A stretch of DNA of 64,000 nucleotides from Cunninghamia lanceolata (GCA_027924645.1 BSBN01001225.1:10992001-11056000); one strand, 5' to 3'. Positions 46,977 through 59,900 are shown, counted from the first letter of the stretch. The notes: a model not told the origin generated them from the sequence alone. Numbers and translations are program-made.

Positions 46977-47661
46977 GACATTCTGATTGTCCTCACTACA
47001 GCAAAAACCTAACTGAACCCCTGGTTACAGCAATAAATACAGGTGAACCAGCTCTTCAAAATATCTCTGAGCAGTGTCAAATCTAGGCGAAATATTGCCC
47101 CTTCTGAGAAGTTCCGGCAGCTCAGCAATAACTCTTGTTTGTCTGTTGTAGTAATACCCTCAGCTGCAACTTTGTTCTTCACTTGAATGGCCTTGACTTT
47201 TTCACACTTCATCCTTATCTTCCTGCTCCTGAGATTGGATTTCCTTCCTCCATGAGGTCACTATGTTGACTTTCCAGCTGCTTCCTCAACTGCAAGCCTG
47301 CAAGACAAGACAAGCAATAAGTATTTCATTTATCACATAAACAGCAGGAAATTAAAATAATCATTTAAATCCAGGTGACTATGCAAAATCATGGAAATCG
47401 GGTCCAGAATACTCTTAAAACGCGTTCAAAATGCATACAGACCGCTCACAAGCCATCGGGTCAACCATTGCTGACCGAAAAAATGCCACGGGCACCAAAA
47501 AATGCTTTAAAATTCCACCGCTTCATTTCCCGCCCATCGGCATGACTATCGCCATCGGCATGTCAAAAAACATGTTGGCCGATATTCTCTATTTGGCCGA
47601 TGTTCACTTCATCTGCATGATATTTTGGAAATATGATGCTCTCCCCTTCCGAAGGTCCAGA

Positions 47662-47837
47662 TGACGTCATCAGGATGTTTCGCTTCTGTATATTGGGGAA
47701 AAGAATGACATCATCATCATATTCATGTCGAAGGAAAATAGGAGGATATGAAATATGATCCTGCTGCTGAGGAAAGGAATATGATGGTGACGTCATCATC
47801 ATATTCGGGCTTTGTTAAAACGTAAAAGATGACGTCA
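47662..47837 (-). promoter_or_regulatory. TGACGTCA cluster in the Y U3 (3' LTR)
   Basis: Perfect palindromes TGACGTCA at 47662-47669, 47788-47795 and 47830-47837, with AGACGTCA near 48008 and 48398. TGACGTCA is the CRE/TGA-type bZIP site. The region between holds many CATCAGGATAT-like phrases. Confidence 0.55.
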
Positions 47838-49096
47838 CCGTCATGCTTAGTTAAGATCAGGGGATAAATGTAAAATCGGGTCATCTAAGGAGCATGATCA
47901 GGATGATGAATGTAATATGACCCCTTTGCGGCCAAGGTAACCCTCTCGAAAGATCAGGATGATGATGATCATCAGGATATCCAGGGCTTTTGTCGAACTT
48001 AGAATAAGACGTCATCATCATATTCGCGAACCGGATCGTGCTTTGGAAAATATCCTGCCGAAGGGAAATGTGATGATGATGATCATCAGGATATTTGCAA
48101 AAGGTCATATTTCTCGGCAGGAGGACTTCACGAAATATCGGGTAGACAAACAAGATCATGATGATCTTGACAATATGACAGGATAAAAAAATATGATGAT
48201 CCTCCTCATCGAATTATCATGATGACATAACCATCATTTTCCATCTTCGAAGCATGAAGATGAGTTGAGGTCATCATCAGGTTTGCGCTAGGGTGATATT
48301 TAAAATATGATCATGCTGTTGAGGAATGGAATATCACCCTCCCTTAAAAGATAGGGTGATCATCATAATCATGCAAAAGGAGATCAGGAGGATATGAAGA
48401 CGTCATCATCATCTTAGCGAATTTCAGCAAATATGACCCTCTTGTGAAAGATCAGGATGATGACCCTCCGATAGGATTTTGGCATGCGCATGCAAATTAT
48501 GCAGATGGTGGATTTTCTAAGTCAGGGTGATTATTATAATATCAGCATGATATTATAACATTAGGTGATGTTAAAATATCATGATGCTTGTTGTTATGAA
48601 ATATCAGGGTTACACTCAAAACATGATGCTCACGATGCGCATAAGGTCATTTGACGGGTAAAACACACTATCACCTAAGATTGACGTCCGGATATTTCGA
48701 CTGCATGATTTTTATCAGGTGATAGATCAAGATCATGATGACCTTGACAACATGAAAAAATATGATGATCACTTGCGATTATCAGGTTTGACCAAAACTT
48801 TGATTGCTCATAACTCCCTCATATGGACGAATTTTCAAGTGATGTAAAAGGCAAACCTGCATGGAATTTCAAGCTCTTTCTAAATATGAGGTCACAGAAA
48901 CAAAATATGAACTTTGACAAACTGACCTCATGATAATGACCAACCTCATCCAATATCATGATGATGATGCACCTGACTCATTTTTACCAAACCGCCAGAA
49001 AGCAGAAAAACACAAGCAGAAGCAAAAAGCAAAGCGACAGCAGGGGTTCCCATTTTGCTAAGGAGCATAATGGGGCATGTTGTGAACATCACAACA

Positions 49097-50105
49097 ACTA
49101 TCAACCAAAACAAAACAATTAAATTTAGAGTGTTCAAGGAAACTAGATGAAATGAACTCATAACTTCCAACTATCTTTCCTACAAATTACTATTCAGCTT
49201 GAGACTCAAAGTATTCAATAAAGATGCATGAACTTCCATTTTCAGTTTAGTTGTGTGCTCGTGATTAATTATCCTCATCTTGAAGATCGGTTGAACAAAC
49301 CAGTGACTAACATTAGCCTACGTAGGTGAGGATATTCCCTCATAGCCGACCAGATAGAGCCTTGCTGCCAGCGAGCGTCTATAGCCCCGGCAAGGTTATC
49401 GTTACAATTCTCCTAAGTAGAGCCCCACTGCCAGTGAGCGTCCATAGCCCCGGTAGAGTTACTTAGATAGCTTAATCTGGATTTTTAGTATAATCTACTT
49501 TATTTATTTATTTATTTATTTTTTGTTTTCTAATTTTGAAAGATTTCATAAGATATAGCAATTTGTAATTTCATGATGCAAGGAGTGGACACTTGCTGAA
49601 ATTAAGCTGAGAATTGTAATGGTAGCAAGGGTGACCTCTGATTTTTCACCTAATATCTACACTGGTAAGTTCAACAAACCCAAGGATTTTAGGTGTGTCA
49701 TCGTGAGAAACCTGCTTCGAATTCTCAATCACATTTATTGAATACAAAACTTCAGAAGATGAACAACTCTCTACATTCATGACAGTAACAAGTTATGTGT
49801 AAATTGCAAATGATTAACTTGAAGACCCTAAATTTTATACTGTTTTGAATGGTTGCTAGTTTTGCTCCTTAATACTCTAAAGTAAAATAAAGATCCCTGC
49901 TGAGGAGACAACAAACAAACCAAACAAACAGGCTGTACAAACAACACAACAAAAGAAAAAACTGTACAAACAGAAAGAAACAAAAAGCAAAAACAAACAG
50001 AGGACAAGCTATACAAACAGCCAACCCAAAAGAAAACACACAAGAAGAACTATACATTATCCACAGCATTCTACATTAAGAAAAAAGGACTGCCCCCCTT
50101 TTACC
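49097..50105 (-). other. 3' UTR of Y
   Basis: Non-coding kilobase between pol and the 3' LTR, homologous to 45618-45972 plus 60084-60663 of X. It contains the GC-rich hairpin module at 49317-49466. No clear polypurine tract borders the LTR (minus strand reads GGTTGATAGT before TGTTGTG). Confidence 0.75.
49317..49466 (-). promoter_or_regulatory. Structured 3' UTR module of Y
   Basis: Contains the palindrome CCTACGTAGG (49317-49326), a small TGAGG..CCTCA hairpin, hairpin A (49353-49400, outer GATA/TATC and CCTTGC/GCAAGG pairing) and hairpin B (49413-49466, outer CTAAGTA/TACTTAG). A and B share the loop-side phrase CCGGGGCTAT and GCTGGCAG. Conserved in X at 60295-60444. Function unknown; packaging, export or 3' processing are candidates. 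Confidence 0.55.
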
Positions 50106-51875
50106 TCAAGCCTGGAAGTAGTGTTTCAAATGCTGGCCATTAACTGGTAATGGCATATCTTCTCCAGTCAAGGTCTTAAGTCTAAAGGTGTTATCTCCTA
50201 TTATTTCTGAGACTTGTAATGGACCCAGCCATAATTTATCGAATTTTCCATGGCTTCCTTTCTTTTCATGTGCTTTGTCCTAGCACAACACTAAGTCTGA
50301 TATCCTAAATGTCTTGACTCTTGCCCTTTTGTCAAACCACCTCTTAACAACCGCTTGGTGTTTGGCAAACTTCTCGAGGGCTTGACCTCTTTTCTCCTCT
50401 AGTTGTAACATTTGCACTATTCTGGCTTCCCTATGGTTATCAAAGCCTAAATATTCATTGGCAAACTTCCAGGTTGGTATTTTTAGATTAACCAGAAGTA
50501 TGGGATCAGTCCCATAAACTAAGTGATAAGGTGTGCTACCTAAAGCCATTTTAAACTTGGTCCTGTCTACCCATAATGCATATCTTAACAGGGTATTCCA
50601 CTCTCTAGGACTTTTGGCAATTAACCTCTTGATTATGTCTAATAAAATTTTGTTTGTTGATTCAGCCAGTCCATTACCTTGAGGGTAATAATTCGAAGAA
50701 AACCTTAGAATAATCCCATATTCAAATGCCCGTTTAGAAAATTTTAAAGAAGAGAAAGCGGGGCCGTTATCACATACCAATGAATAGGGTGTTCCAAACC
50801 TGGTGATAATGTTTTCTTCAAGGAACTTGATAACTACCTCAGTCGTGGAAAATTTGCAGCAGGTGGCCTCAGTCCACCTTGTGCAATAGTCGGTTACCGT
50901 CAATATAAATTTGTGTCCTGCAGAAGATGGGGGATTGATGACTCCGATAAAATCCAAGCCCCACTGTGCAAACGGTCTGGACTCGATCACAGTTTGCAGT
51001 GGATTGGCTAGATTTCTCCCTTTGTCTGCTGCAGTCTAACAGGTGTGGCAACTTCTAATGTGACTCTTAGTGTCTTTGAACATAGTGGACCAGTAATAGC
51101 CCACCCTCAGTATTTTGTGTGTTGTAGCTAAATGGGAACCATGGCCGGTTCCGTACTTGTCATGTAGTTCTGTCAACACTCTATCAGCTTCAGTTCTGTT
51201 TATGCATCTCAGATAAATTCCATCATGGTTCTTCCTGAATAGAAGACCTCCTTGCACCATATAATTTTGTGCCTTAATCTTCAAAGCTCTTCTCTGAGAA
51301 GCCTTCATCTTGCTTGGGTACTTTCCAGCTATAAGGAAGGTGCTTAAATCATCGTACCAGCCTAATGCATCCTGGGAATTCAATACATATTGTTGTTTTA
51401 TCAGATTTGGATCCATGTTTGCTATTGTTTGCACCAACGCCTGCCCTCTGACCAGCTTTGCGGGAATGATCTCCATGTCAAATTCTTGCAGTGTGGTGAT
51501 CCATTTGGCTCTTTTTTCTCCAGGCTCATTTTGCATCAGCAACATTTTTACTGCTGCGTCTGGTACTATGGCTTTAATCTGGCTGCGCAGAATATAGTGT
51601 CTAAATTTTTTCACAGCCTTCACTAATGCGAATGCCTATCTTTCGATATCTAGATATCTCAGCTGTGCATCCTTCAGAGGTGCACTCATAAATGCTATGG
51701 GCCTCTCTTCATTATTTTCACCTTTCTGTGTCAAGGCAGCCGCGACAGAATGAGAAGATGCAAAGGAGTAGATGTAAAACGGGCATGTGTAGTCTGGACT
51801 TGCCAATACAGGAGCATCAAAAATTGCCTCCTTGATATCTTCAAATGCGGCTTTGGCCACTGGCGTCCATTCCAT
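50106..51875 (-). pseudogene. pol: Native RNase H and integrase of Y
   Basis: Same frame as the reverse transcriptase ORF, after the TAG at 51876-51878. RNase H (51875-51560) has YSFASSHSVAAALTQK; codon TTT at 51762-51764 stands where Asp is expected. There is a TAG just after it (near 51636). Integrase: zinc region (LHDKYGTGHGSHLATTHK; CHTC), then 50990-50280 with GLDFIGV, VCDNGPAFSS and GNGLAES (DDE triad) and a conserved C-terminus. A TAG at 50280-50282 replaces Trp. The last segment runs to the stop at 50106-50108. Confidence 0.92.
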
Positions 51876-53747
51876 CTATGCATCTTTCTTCAACATAGCA
51901 TTCAACGGCTGCACGATCTCTGCAAAACCTGTTATAAACTTCCGAACAAAGTTAATTTTACCAAAAAATGATTTCAATTCTTTCCTACTGTTTGGTATTT
52001 GCAAATTTTTTATGGATTCTATTCTATCCAGATCAATTGAAATTCCACTTTCAGAAATGACATGGCCTAATAATTTACCTTCAGTTACGCCAAATATACA
52101 TTTCTTAGGATTAAGGGAAATCCCATACCTTTCACATCGCTTGAGTACTTTCCTGAGGTCTTCAACGTGGGTGGATGCATCCTTGGAATACACAGTTAAA
52201 TCATCCATATACACAACAATGCATTTACCTGATAATCCACGAAATGCAACGTCCATGGCCCTCTGAAAAGTGGCACCTGCATTGATCAGACCAAAAGGCA
52301 TTCTTCTATATGCATAATTTCCCCATTTGCAAGTGAAGGTGGTTTTTAGTCTATCTTCTCTGTCAATTAAGACCTGATTATAACCCGAAAAACCATCTAA
52401 AAAAGACATCATCTTTGCGCCATTTACTGCTTGCAGTACTTCGTCTATTGGGGGCAAAGGATAATTATCCTTTTCAGATGCCTTGTTTAAATTTCTAAAG
52501 TCTACACACAACCTGATGTCTCCGTTTTTCTTCCTCACTGGTACCAAGTTAGCTACCCAGACAGAATGTCTGACTGGGAAAATTATTCCAGCGGACAGTA
52601 ATTTTCTAACTTCCTCAAAGATTAAAGGCTCTAGAATGGTGTTTACAGGCCTCTGTTTCTGCCTAAATGGTTTGACTTCTTTTCTTAAAGGTATTACGTG
52701 AGTTATGATGGACTCATCAAATGTTTTCAAGTCTTCATAAGTCCATGCTATGACATGTTTATATTCTTTCAGAACATCCAGAACCTCTTTTCTAATTTTC
52801 TCAGAGCAAGCTTTCCCAATTAGTACACTTTGTGGATTTAGCTCAGTCCCTAAGTTATGTAAATCACACCTACCCCCTTCTGTTTTGGGTAAGTCTTTCT
52901 GTCTTATTACCCCGTCGAAGTCATAGATGTGTTCTAATTCAATCACTCCTTTTGGTAAGAAGTTTCTCTTTAAGTTGATCATATCTTCTTCGTCCCATGT
53001 TACTTCAGGCCTTTCTTGTTCATCAATGATTTGGGCCTCAAATGCCTCATTACAAGTCAGAAAATTAATAATTTGCTGATCCTCTCCAAATACCTGAAAG
53101 TGTGTAACGTTGTCTGGTATACTGGGCACGTCAACTAGTTCAACAGCAAATCGTCTTAGTCCTGTCAGCGTCAATGGTTCTAATGTACTAGCAGCAACTG
53201 CTAACGCATCTGGCCTATGGTTCAGCTCTCTAGGAATGTGCTCTATGTTAAAAGCATCAAATGAATCCATTAAACCCCATACTCTATGTCTGTAACTAAT
53301 CATTTTCTTATAATTGCAGGCATATAGTTTCCTCACTTGTCTGACTACTAATTCAGAGTCTGAAAATACTTTGATGGTTTTTACCCCTTTCTTGATGGCC
53401 ATGACAAGTCCTAAAATTAGGGCCTCATATTCAGCAATATTGTTAGTGCAGGAAAATTGTAATCTATATGCTGCCAAATGTGATTTACCTTGAGGATTTA
53501 TGAGTTCAATACCCGCACCTGCGCCCTGTTTTGATTTGGACCCATCACATTTTAACGTCCACATGCCATCTTTACTTTTCTGATCTTTTACCTTGGCATG
53601 CTTTGTCCCTTTTATTGCCTGTGGGGTGTTATCTTGTTTATTCATGGGTTTTTCTGTTTGGTTATCTTTCATATGTGTGATTTTAGTTTGCAACTCAGAA
53701 AGATAACTACCCTTGTCCTCTATTTCTTTTCCTAAATCTGGAATCAA
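51876..53747 (-). CDS. pol: Archaeal-type RNase H plus reverse transcriptase of Y
   Basis: A continuous 623-codon frame. Residues about 62-190 form an archaeal-type RNase H with all acidic residues present (D68 in KCDGSK, E106 in AEYEAL, D130 in FSDSEL, D180 in HRPDAL). A linker of about 150 residues follows, then the Ty3/gypsy reverse transcriptase (about 345-600) with LDGFSGYNQVLID, RRMPFGLINAGATF and YMDDL (YMDD at 52200-52211). The enzyme copies the genomic RNA and degrades the RNA strand. The frame is open, but the flanking stops mean it is only part of a polyprotein. The ATG at 53747 is just the first Met of the open frame, not a proven start. Confidence 0.88.
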   Translation of the reverse strand: MIPDLGKEIEDKGSYLSELQTKITHMKDNQTEKPMNKQDNTPQAIKGTKHAKVKDQKSKDGMWTLKCDGSKSKQGAGAGIELINPQGKSHLAAYRLQFSCTNNIAEYEALILGLVMAIKKGVKTIKVFSDSELVVRQVRKLYACNYKKMISYRHRVWGLMDSFDAFNIEHIPRELNHRPDALAVAASTLEPLTLTGLRRFAVELVDVPSIPDNVTHFQVFGEDQQIINFLTCNEAFEAQIIDEQERPEVTWDEEDMINLKRNFLPKGVIELEHIYDFDGVIRQKDLPKTEGGRCDLHNLGTELNPQSVLIGKACSEKIRKEVLDVLKEYKHVIAWTYEDLKTFDESIITHVIPLRKEVKPFRQKQRPVNTILEPLIFEEVRKLLSAGIIFPVRHSVWVANLVPVRKKNGDIRLCVDFRNLNKASEKDNYPLPPIDEVLQAVNGAKMMSFLDGFSGYNQVLIDREDRLKTTFTCKWGNYAYRRMPFGLINAGATFQRAMDVAFRGLSGKCIVVYMDDLTVYSKDASTHVEDLRKVLKRCERYGISLNPKKCIFGVTEGKLLGHVISESGISIDLDRIESIKNLQIPNSRKELKSFFGKINFVRKFITGFAEIVQPLNAMLKKDA

Positions 53748-54172
53748 GGCATCTATATTATCCTAAACATATCTCTGTGTTGGATCAGGATGCTCATCTT
53801 TCTCTTGTGACTCTACCCTCCCTATGCACTTTTTGTATTCATATTCAATGATGTCTTTGCATATTTCACAATTCTCCTCAGAATGTTGCCTATCATGGAC
53901 TCTACACCTATTTTTATATAACTTACATTTGACTGGGAGATTGTAGCGCACTCTTCCACCTCTCGTCTAATGGCATGACCAAATTTGTCTATTGCATTAT
54001 TTTCTTCATCTGAAGAATTCCCGTCAGACTCAATGAATAGTGCCGTTCTATTGTTGACACACTTCTTTCTAATGTTTAACATCATAATTTCTTCAATCTG
54101 CATCCCATTGTTGGTAATTCTATAGACACCTGGTTCAACAGCAACATATAAGATTTCATTAGTTCGATTATA

Positions 54173-55399
54173 CTATGTTATCATATGTTTCATTCTGGGC
54201 TCTGCCTCTATTCTGATCTGGTTTGGGATGCCTCTCCACGGTAACCACATGTGTGAAAAGTCAGTAGCCATATATCCGTTTAATGTCTTGGACCAATCCC
54301 TACTTAGCAACATTCCATAATTTACGGGTATATCCACTACTTGAATGTCAATGATTTGGCTTACCCTAGGGTCTGAAGCTAATTGCACTTGAATGTTCAT
54401 GAGTTCTCCTATCACGCTAACCTCGGTCTTATCTAATTGCGTGACAACCTTGGCAGATTTGGTGGGAGTCAGCCTGAGAGTTTTACATATTCCTAAGGGC
54501 ATTACATTGGCTGAAGCACCAAAATCTACCATGCAATTGTGTATATTCTTCCCACACAACCTAACAGTTAACAAGAAAGGTTGAGTATCCCTCTTATCCG
54601 CATGTATTACTACATTAGTATTGGAAGGCTGCTCAACTTTCTTACCTTTCTCCTTAGGTGGTGAATCACTATTAGGAACAGTTGTATCAGCAGACACCTT
54701 GTTTGTTATAGATGTATCCAGGGATTTTAAAAAAGCATTTCTGATCCCTGGGGTCTTCAATAATTCATTTAGAGGTATACTGACCTTAATTTTCTTTATT
54801 TCCTCCGACAAGCAATTCATTAATCTTGTTGTCTCTATTGCTTCTGTCTTACTTGTTTGATCCTTTTGCATTGCTGTTCCGTTATTTGTGTGCTGACTAG
54901 CTTTAAGTATGGCAGGATTGTTGCTAGCATTCTGATCTGGGGGTGTATTGATGTTATTCGGAGGAGTAGAAGTGGTGAAGGGTCCTCCCGGCCTAGGGTT
55001 GTTCCTCAAATTGTAGGTGTGGCTTTTATTTGTCTGTTGAAAGGCCTGCACCTCCTCTGTTTCATTTAATATCTCATTTTCAGATTCAAAAGGAAACTGA
55101 AAAGCGTTTAACACAAAGGCTGATTCAGGATAAAGACTTTCACAACAGTATGGTTCATCCTCTAGCAATTCATCTTCTTTCTCTTCTGCAGTTGCAAAGG
55201 TAAACGTTTCTAAGACTAATGCTGTGTCATATTCTGAGGGTACTACCTCATTACCCTTAGGAATGAGAAATTCAGAGGTAGGAGGCTGTACATCTATGTT
55301 GAAAATACTAGTTGCCAAGTGGAACTGTGGACAGTCGTGCTCAGCATGGGCATTGGTATTGTGAAATCTGCACCAATTTTTAGGTGCTGTACTGGCCAT
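54173..55399 (-). pseudogene. gag-pro: Gag C-terminus and protease of Y
   Basis: 408 open codons. A zinc knuckle CRFHNTNAHAEHDC lies near the start, followed by an acidic segment, a Pro/Asn-rich linker, and the retropepsin. The active site reads VDFGASANVMPLG instead of DSG: the Ser codon TCT has become TTT, so this copy should be inactive. The frame differs from those of gag and reverse transcriptase because of small deletions, one near 55490. Confidence 0.88.
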
Positions 55400-56883
55400 T
55401 TGTATGCTAGTCGTTGGTTTTGTACCATGATTATCTGTATTCTCAAAAGGAGAAGCCAGAGTACCATTGTTGGGCCCAGTGTTCCATGTCTTGGTGGCCT
55501 AGGTTGATTCTGATTTTTGTTATTATTGCCCCAGGTCCTATTATCTATCACTGGCCCCCTACTTTGCATTGGTTGCCCCGGACTGGGGCCTTGATGCTGA
55601 TTGTAGTTTTGGTTCTGATTGTACTGCTGATTTTGATTGAGACTATAATTCTAATTTTGGCCTTGGTTGTGATTTTGATGTGGATTGTAGTTTTGGTTGC
55701 TTCTTCCATAGAGGTTCTCATTTCTTAGCTGTGTCACTTCGGTTGTTAATCTTTTCAAATGTGCAGTAATCTCTTTGATTTCTTCCCTATCCTCTTGTGC
55801 TTTTGCCACAGTTACATCCCTAGGAAGTTGGAAGAAAGGCTGACCATTATTTTGACTGTTATTGGAAGTACTAGCCGTGTAAGGAGTTATAGCTTGGATT
55901 GGAGTAGGATTATACACAGGTGTATAAGAAGGAACTGGATTTACTAGTGGAGCGTGCTGCACAGGGATTCTATTCCATGGGTGTGCCTGATTCTGCACCC
56001 CAAAATTTCCTCCATTGACAAATGGAATATAAATTGTATGCCTCATTTCTTGGTTCACTGAGGCTGCCTCTTTATAGGCTTTGGATATTGAATCTATGTC
56101 AGGTTTTCTTTTGACAAACATGGCGGTTAAAGGATCCAAGGCAGCATAGTACATAGCCAACAAGGGAGCATCATCTATGGTATAAGGGGCTACCAGTCTA
56201 GAATAGGCCTTCTAAAATCTATCATTGAAATTATCAATTAGCTCTCCCTCACCTCGTTTTATAGCAGCCAATTTATGATACAAAGCGCAAGGGTCAATGG
56301 GTCCTCTAAATCTTGACAGAAATGCTTCTTCCATAAGTGCCCAGGAAGAAATGTAACCATTGGGTAAGTTTACGTACCAACTAGAGGCCTGCTCATTAAA
56401 GGTGTAAGGAAACAATCTACACACAACATCCTCGTGCTCTAACATAGCCCTAAAACATGCTTCCTTAAATATTCTAATATGATCTTCTGGGTCCTGATGC
56501 AACTGGTATTTGGGACATATCTTTTCCAGATTTTTTGGCATCTCATGATAATCATTGAAGAGTATGGGAGAATTGACATCGAAATAAGCCATTGAAGGTG
56601 TTTGAGCTTGACTTGAACTTGCAGGAATACCCAGATTGATTGGTGGATTAGGATTTACAGGAGGATTGAGACCTCCAGGAGTGCCTGAACCAAGATTTAA
56701 AGATCTGAACAGTGATCTATCAGGACTTACAATACTACAGATGTTAAAAGGTGACCCAGGAGGTGTTCCAGATGAACTTCCCGCTTGCGATATCTTTGGA
56801 TTCCAAATTAAAGGGTTTTTACTTCGCCTTGTATCAGGTAGTTGCACAAATATATCTCCTGAACTAGATCTAGACCTAGTCAC
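55400..56883 (-). pseudogene. gag: Gag N-terminal part of Y
   Basis: Open from 56883 (MTRSRSSSGDIFVQLPDTRR) to a TAG at 56212, where X has Gln, then 56163-55651 in the same frame. The capsid-type region keeps EDHIRIFKEACFRAMLEHED and SSWYVNLPNGY. The Asn/Gln-rich tract follows (NQNYNPHQNHNQGQN). A 1-bp loss near 55490 breaks the frame before the zinc knuckle. Confidence 0.88.
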
Positions 56884-56930
56884 TCTATTACTGTCGTTAG
56901 CCAGTTTGAAATGAAACCTAACTCAGGAAG

Positions 56931-56954
56931 GCCCTCCTTCTAGCACCAGAAAAC
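56931..56954 (-). promoter_or_regulatory. Primer binding region of Y
   Basis: Minus strand GTTTTC then TGGTGCTAGAAGGAGGGC, directly after the 5' LTR. TGG matches a tRNA CCA end. The tRNA was not identified. Confidence 0.75.
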
Positions 56955-59900
56955 TGTTGATGATTGCAATATACAGCCTTCCTCCTAACGTCAGAAAACT
57001 GTTGATGATTATTTTGATGCAATCATAACAATAAGTTAAAATTCACATATAATGAACTGAAACTATACTTGAAAGATAAGAAGGAATCATTTGAGATTCA
57101 ACTAATCCCAAGTCTACAATGGTTCGGTTGGTCAAGTTCAGTTGGTCAATGTGAAGCTGTAATGTTCAAGGGGCCTTACGTAGTTTAGGTTTGTTTGGTG
57201 GTTTACTGGACTAAGAATATGCAAAAAGATCATGAGATATGTCGATACTTTTCATTCCTTTACATAAAAGTGTTACTGTATTGCAAGTTCTAGATGATTT
57301 CTCTTGAATTATTGCAGCTTTCTTCTTTATCTATTTATGAAAACTGTCTACTTATAACTCTGTTATGCATGCTTCTTCAAATTTGAGACAATTTCCTTTA
57401 GATTTCTACGTTTTCAGCTAAATATTTTAGATGGGTTGGGAAAAGTTAGAAAGATCTAATCTATACCTCATATAATCTACCGAAGGATCTAATTGTTTCT
57501 GTTATGCACTATGTAAATACCATAGTAATTTGATCAAATCCACAGTAAAAACCTTAAATGCAAGTTCTGAACATTTTCACAAACATACATTTAAAATTGC
57601 AAGCTCTCAAAGAAAATATTTCAAAACACAAAGAAGAGTAGGAGAACACTCAGAAGATAGATGCAGAACTCCAGATTCTATTGTATTAGAAACGAATAGT
57701 CATACATGATTTACAATGTAGGAATGACTCTTAGTTTCATTGATCATACTACAGAGAACTTACAAGCTTTACAGATACAGTAAGACAGCCAGACATTCCA
57801 CGCGCACCTTACTGCAGACAAACAAGTGACCTCCTTCTTCTACTTCTAAACTATGCTAACTTGTTGTATGTTCCTAAAAGAAAATCCTGTTGTAGCCCCT
57901 ATTGTTTTCCTAAAATCCCTGTTGTAAAGTATTACAGTGTAGAGAGGCACAATATAAAGACATTCTGATTGTCCTCACTACAGCAAAAACCTAACTGAAC
58001 CCCTGGTTATAGCAATAAATACAGGTGAACCAGCTCTTCAAAATATCTCTGAGCAGTGTCAAATCTGGGCGAAATATTGCCCCTTCTGAGAAGTTCTGGC
58101 AGCTCAGCAATAACTCTTGTTTGTCTGTTGTAGTAATACCCTCAGCTGCAACTTTGTTCTTCACTTGAATGGCCTTGACTTTTTCGCACTTCATCCTTAT
58201 CTTCCTGCTCCTGAGATTGGATTTCCTTCCTCCATGAGGTCACTGTGTTGACTTTCTCACTGCTTCCTCAACTGCAAGCCTGCAAGACAAGACAAGCAAT
58301 AAGTATTTCATTTATCACATAAACAACAGGAAATTAAAATAATCGTTTAAATCCAGGTGACTGTGCAAAATCGTGGAAATCAGGTCCAGAATACTCTTAA
58401 AACGTGTTCAAAACGCATACAGACCGCTCACAAGCCATCGGGTCAACCATCGCTGACCGAAAAAATGCCACGGGCGCCAAAAAACGCTTTAAAATTCCAC
58501 CGCTTCATTTCCCGCCCATCGGCATGACTATCGCCATCGGCGTGTCAAAAAACATGTTGGCCGATATTCTCTATTTGGCCGATGTTCACTTCATCTGCAT
58601 GATATTTTGGAAATATGATGCTCTCCCCTTCTGAAGGTCCAGATGACGTCATCAGGATGTTTCGCTTCTGTATATTGGGGAAAAGAATGACATCATCATC
58701 ATATTCATGTCGAAGGAAAATAGGAGGATATGAAATATGATCCTGCTGCTGAGGAAAGGAATATGATGGTGACGTCATCGTCATATTCGGGCTTTGTTAA
58801 AACACAAAAGATGACGTCACCGTCATGCTTAGTTAAGGTCAGGGGATAAATGTAAAATCGGGTCATCTAAGGAGCATGATCAGGATGATGAATGTAATAT
58901 GACCCCTTTGCGGCCAAGGTAACCCTCTCGAAAGATCAGGATGATGATGATCATCAGGATATCCGGGGCTTTTGTCGAACTTAGAATAAGACGTCATCAT
59001 CATATTCATGAACCGAATCGTGCTTTGGAAAATATCCTGCCGAAGGGAAATGTGATGATGATGATCATCAGGATATTTGTAAAAGGTCATATTTCTCGGC
59101 AGGAGGACTTCACGAAATATCAGGTAGACAAACAAGATCATGATGATCTTGACAATATGACAAGATAAAAAAATATGATGATCCTCCTCATCGAATTATC
59201 ATGATGACGTAACCATCATTTTCCATCTTCGAAGCATGAAGATGAGTTGAGGTCATCATCAGGTTTGCGCTAGGGTGATATTTAAAATATGATCATGCTG
59301 TTGAGGAATGGAATATCACCCTCCCTTAAAAGATAGGGTGATCATCATAATCATGCAAAAGGAGATCAGGAGGATATGAAGACGTCATCATCATCTTAGC
59401 GAATTTCAGCAAATATGACCCTCTTGTGAAAGATCAGGATGATGACCCTCCGATAGGATTTTGGCATGCGCATGCAAATTATGCAGATGGTGGATTTTCT
59501 AAGTCAGGGTGATTATTATAATATCAGCATGATATTATAACATTAGGTGATGTTAAAATATCATGATGCTCGTTGTTATGAAATATCGGGGTTACACTCA
59601 AAACATGATGCTCACGATGCGCATAAGGTCATTTGACGGGTAAAACACACTATCACCTAAGATTGACGTCCGTATATTTTGACTGCATGATTTTTATCAG
59701 GTGATAGATCAAGATCATGATGACCTTGACAACATGAAAAAATATGATGATCACTTGCGATTATCAGGTTTGACCAAAACTTTGACTGCTCATAACTCCC
59801 TCATATGGACGAATTTTCAAGTGATGTAAAAGGCAAACCTGCATGGAATTTCAAACTCTTTCTAAATATGAGGTCACAGAAACAAAATATGAACTTTGAC

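Larger units (their letters stand above)
45973..49096 (-). repeat. 3' LTR of Y
   Basis: 3124 bp. The minus-strand start is the TGTTGTGA-TGT-TCACAACA inverted repeat (49078-49096). The end carries a 45-bp extension (45973-46017) not present in X. Confidence 0.97.

Noticed and set aside
47009..47212. Conserved 67-codon ORF in both Y LTRs (also 57991-58194)
   Set aside because: It is identical because the LTRs are young copies, lies just upstream of the TATA box, and the homologous X sequence is not open. No evidence of a protein.
49317..49466. tRNA or tRNA-derived SINE in the X/Y 3' UTR
   Set aside because: No A/B box, no cloverleaf and no CCA end; only simple hairpins fit.
38708..56954. Large inverted duplication of one gag-pol locus
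   Set aside because: Each copy has its own LTR pair and its own target duplication (ACTAC and GGTTT), so this is a nested insertion of a related element in reverse orientation.
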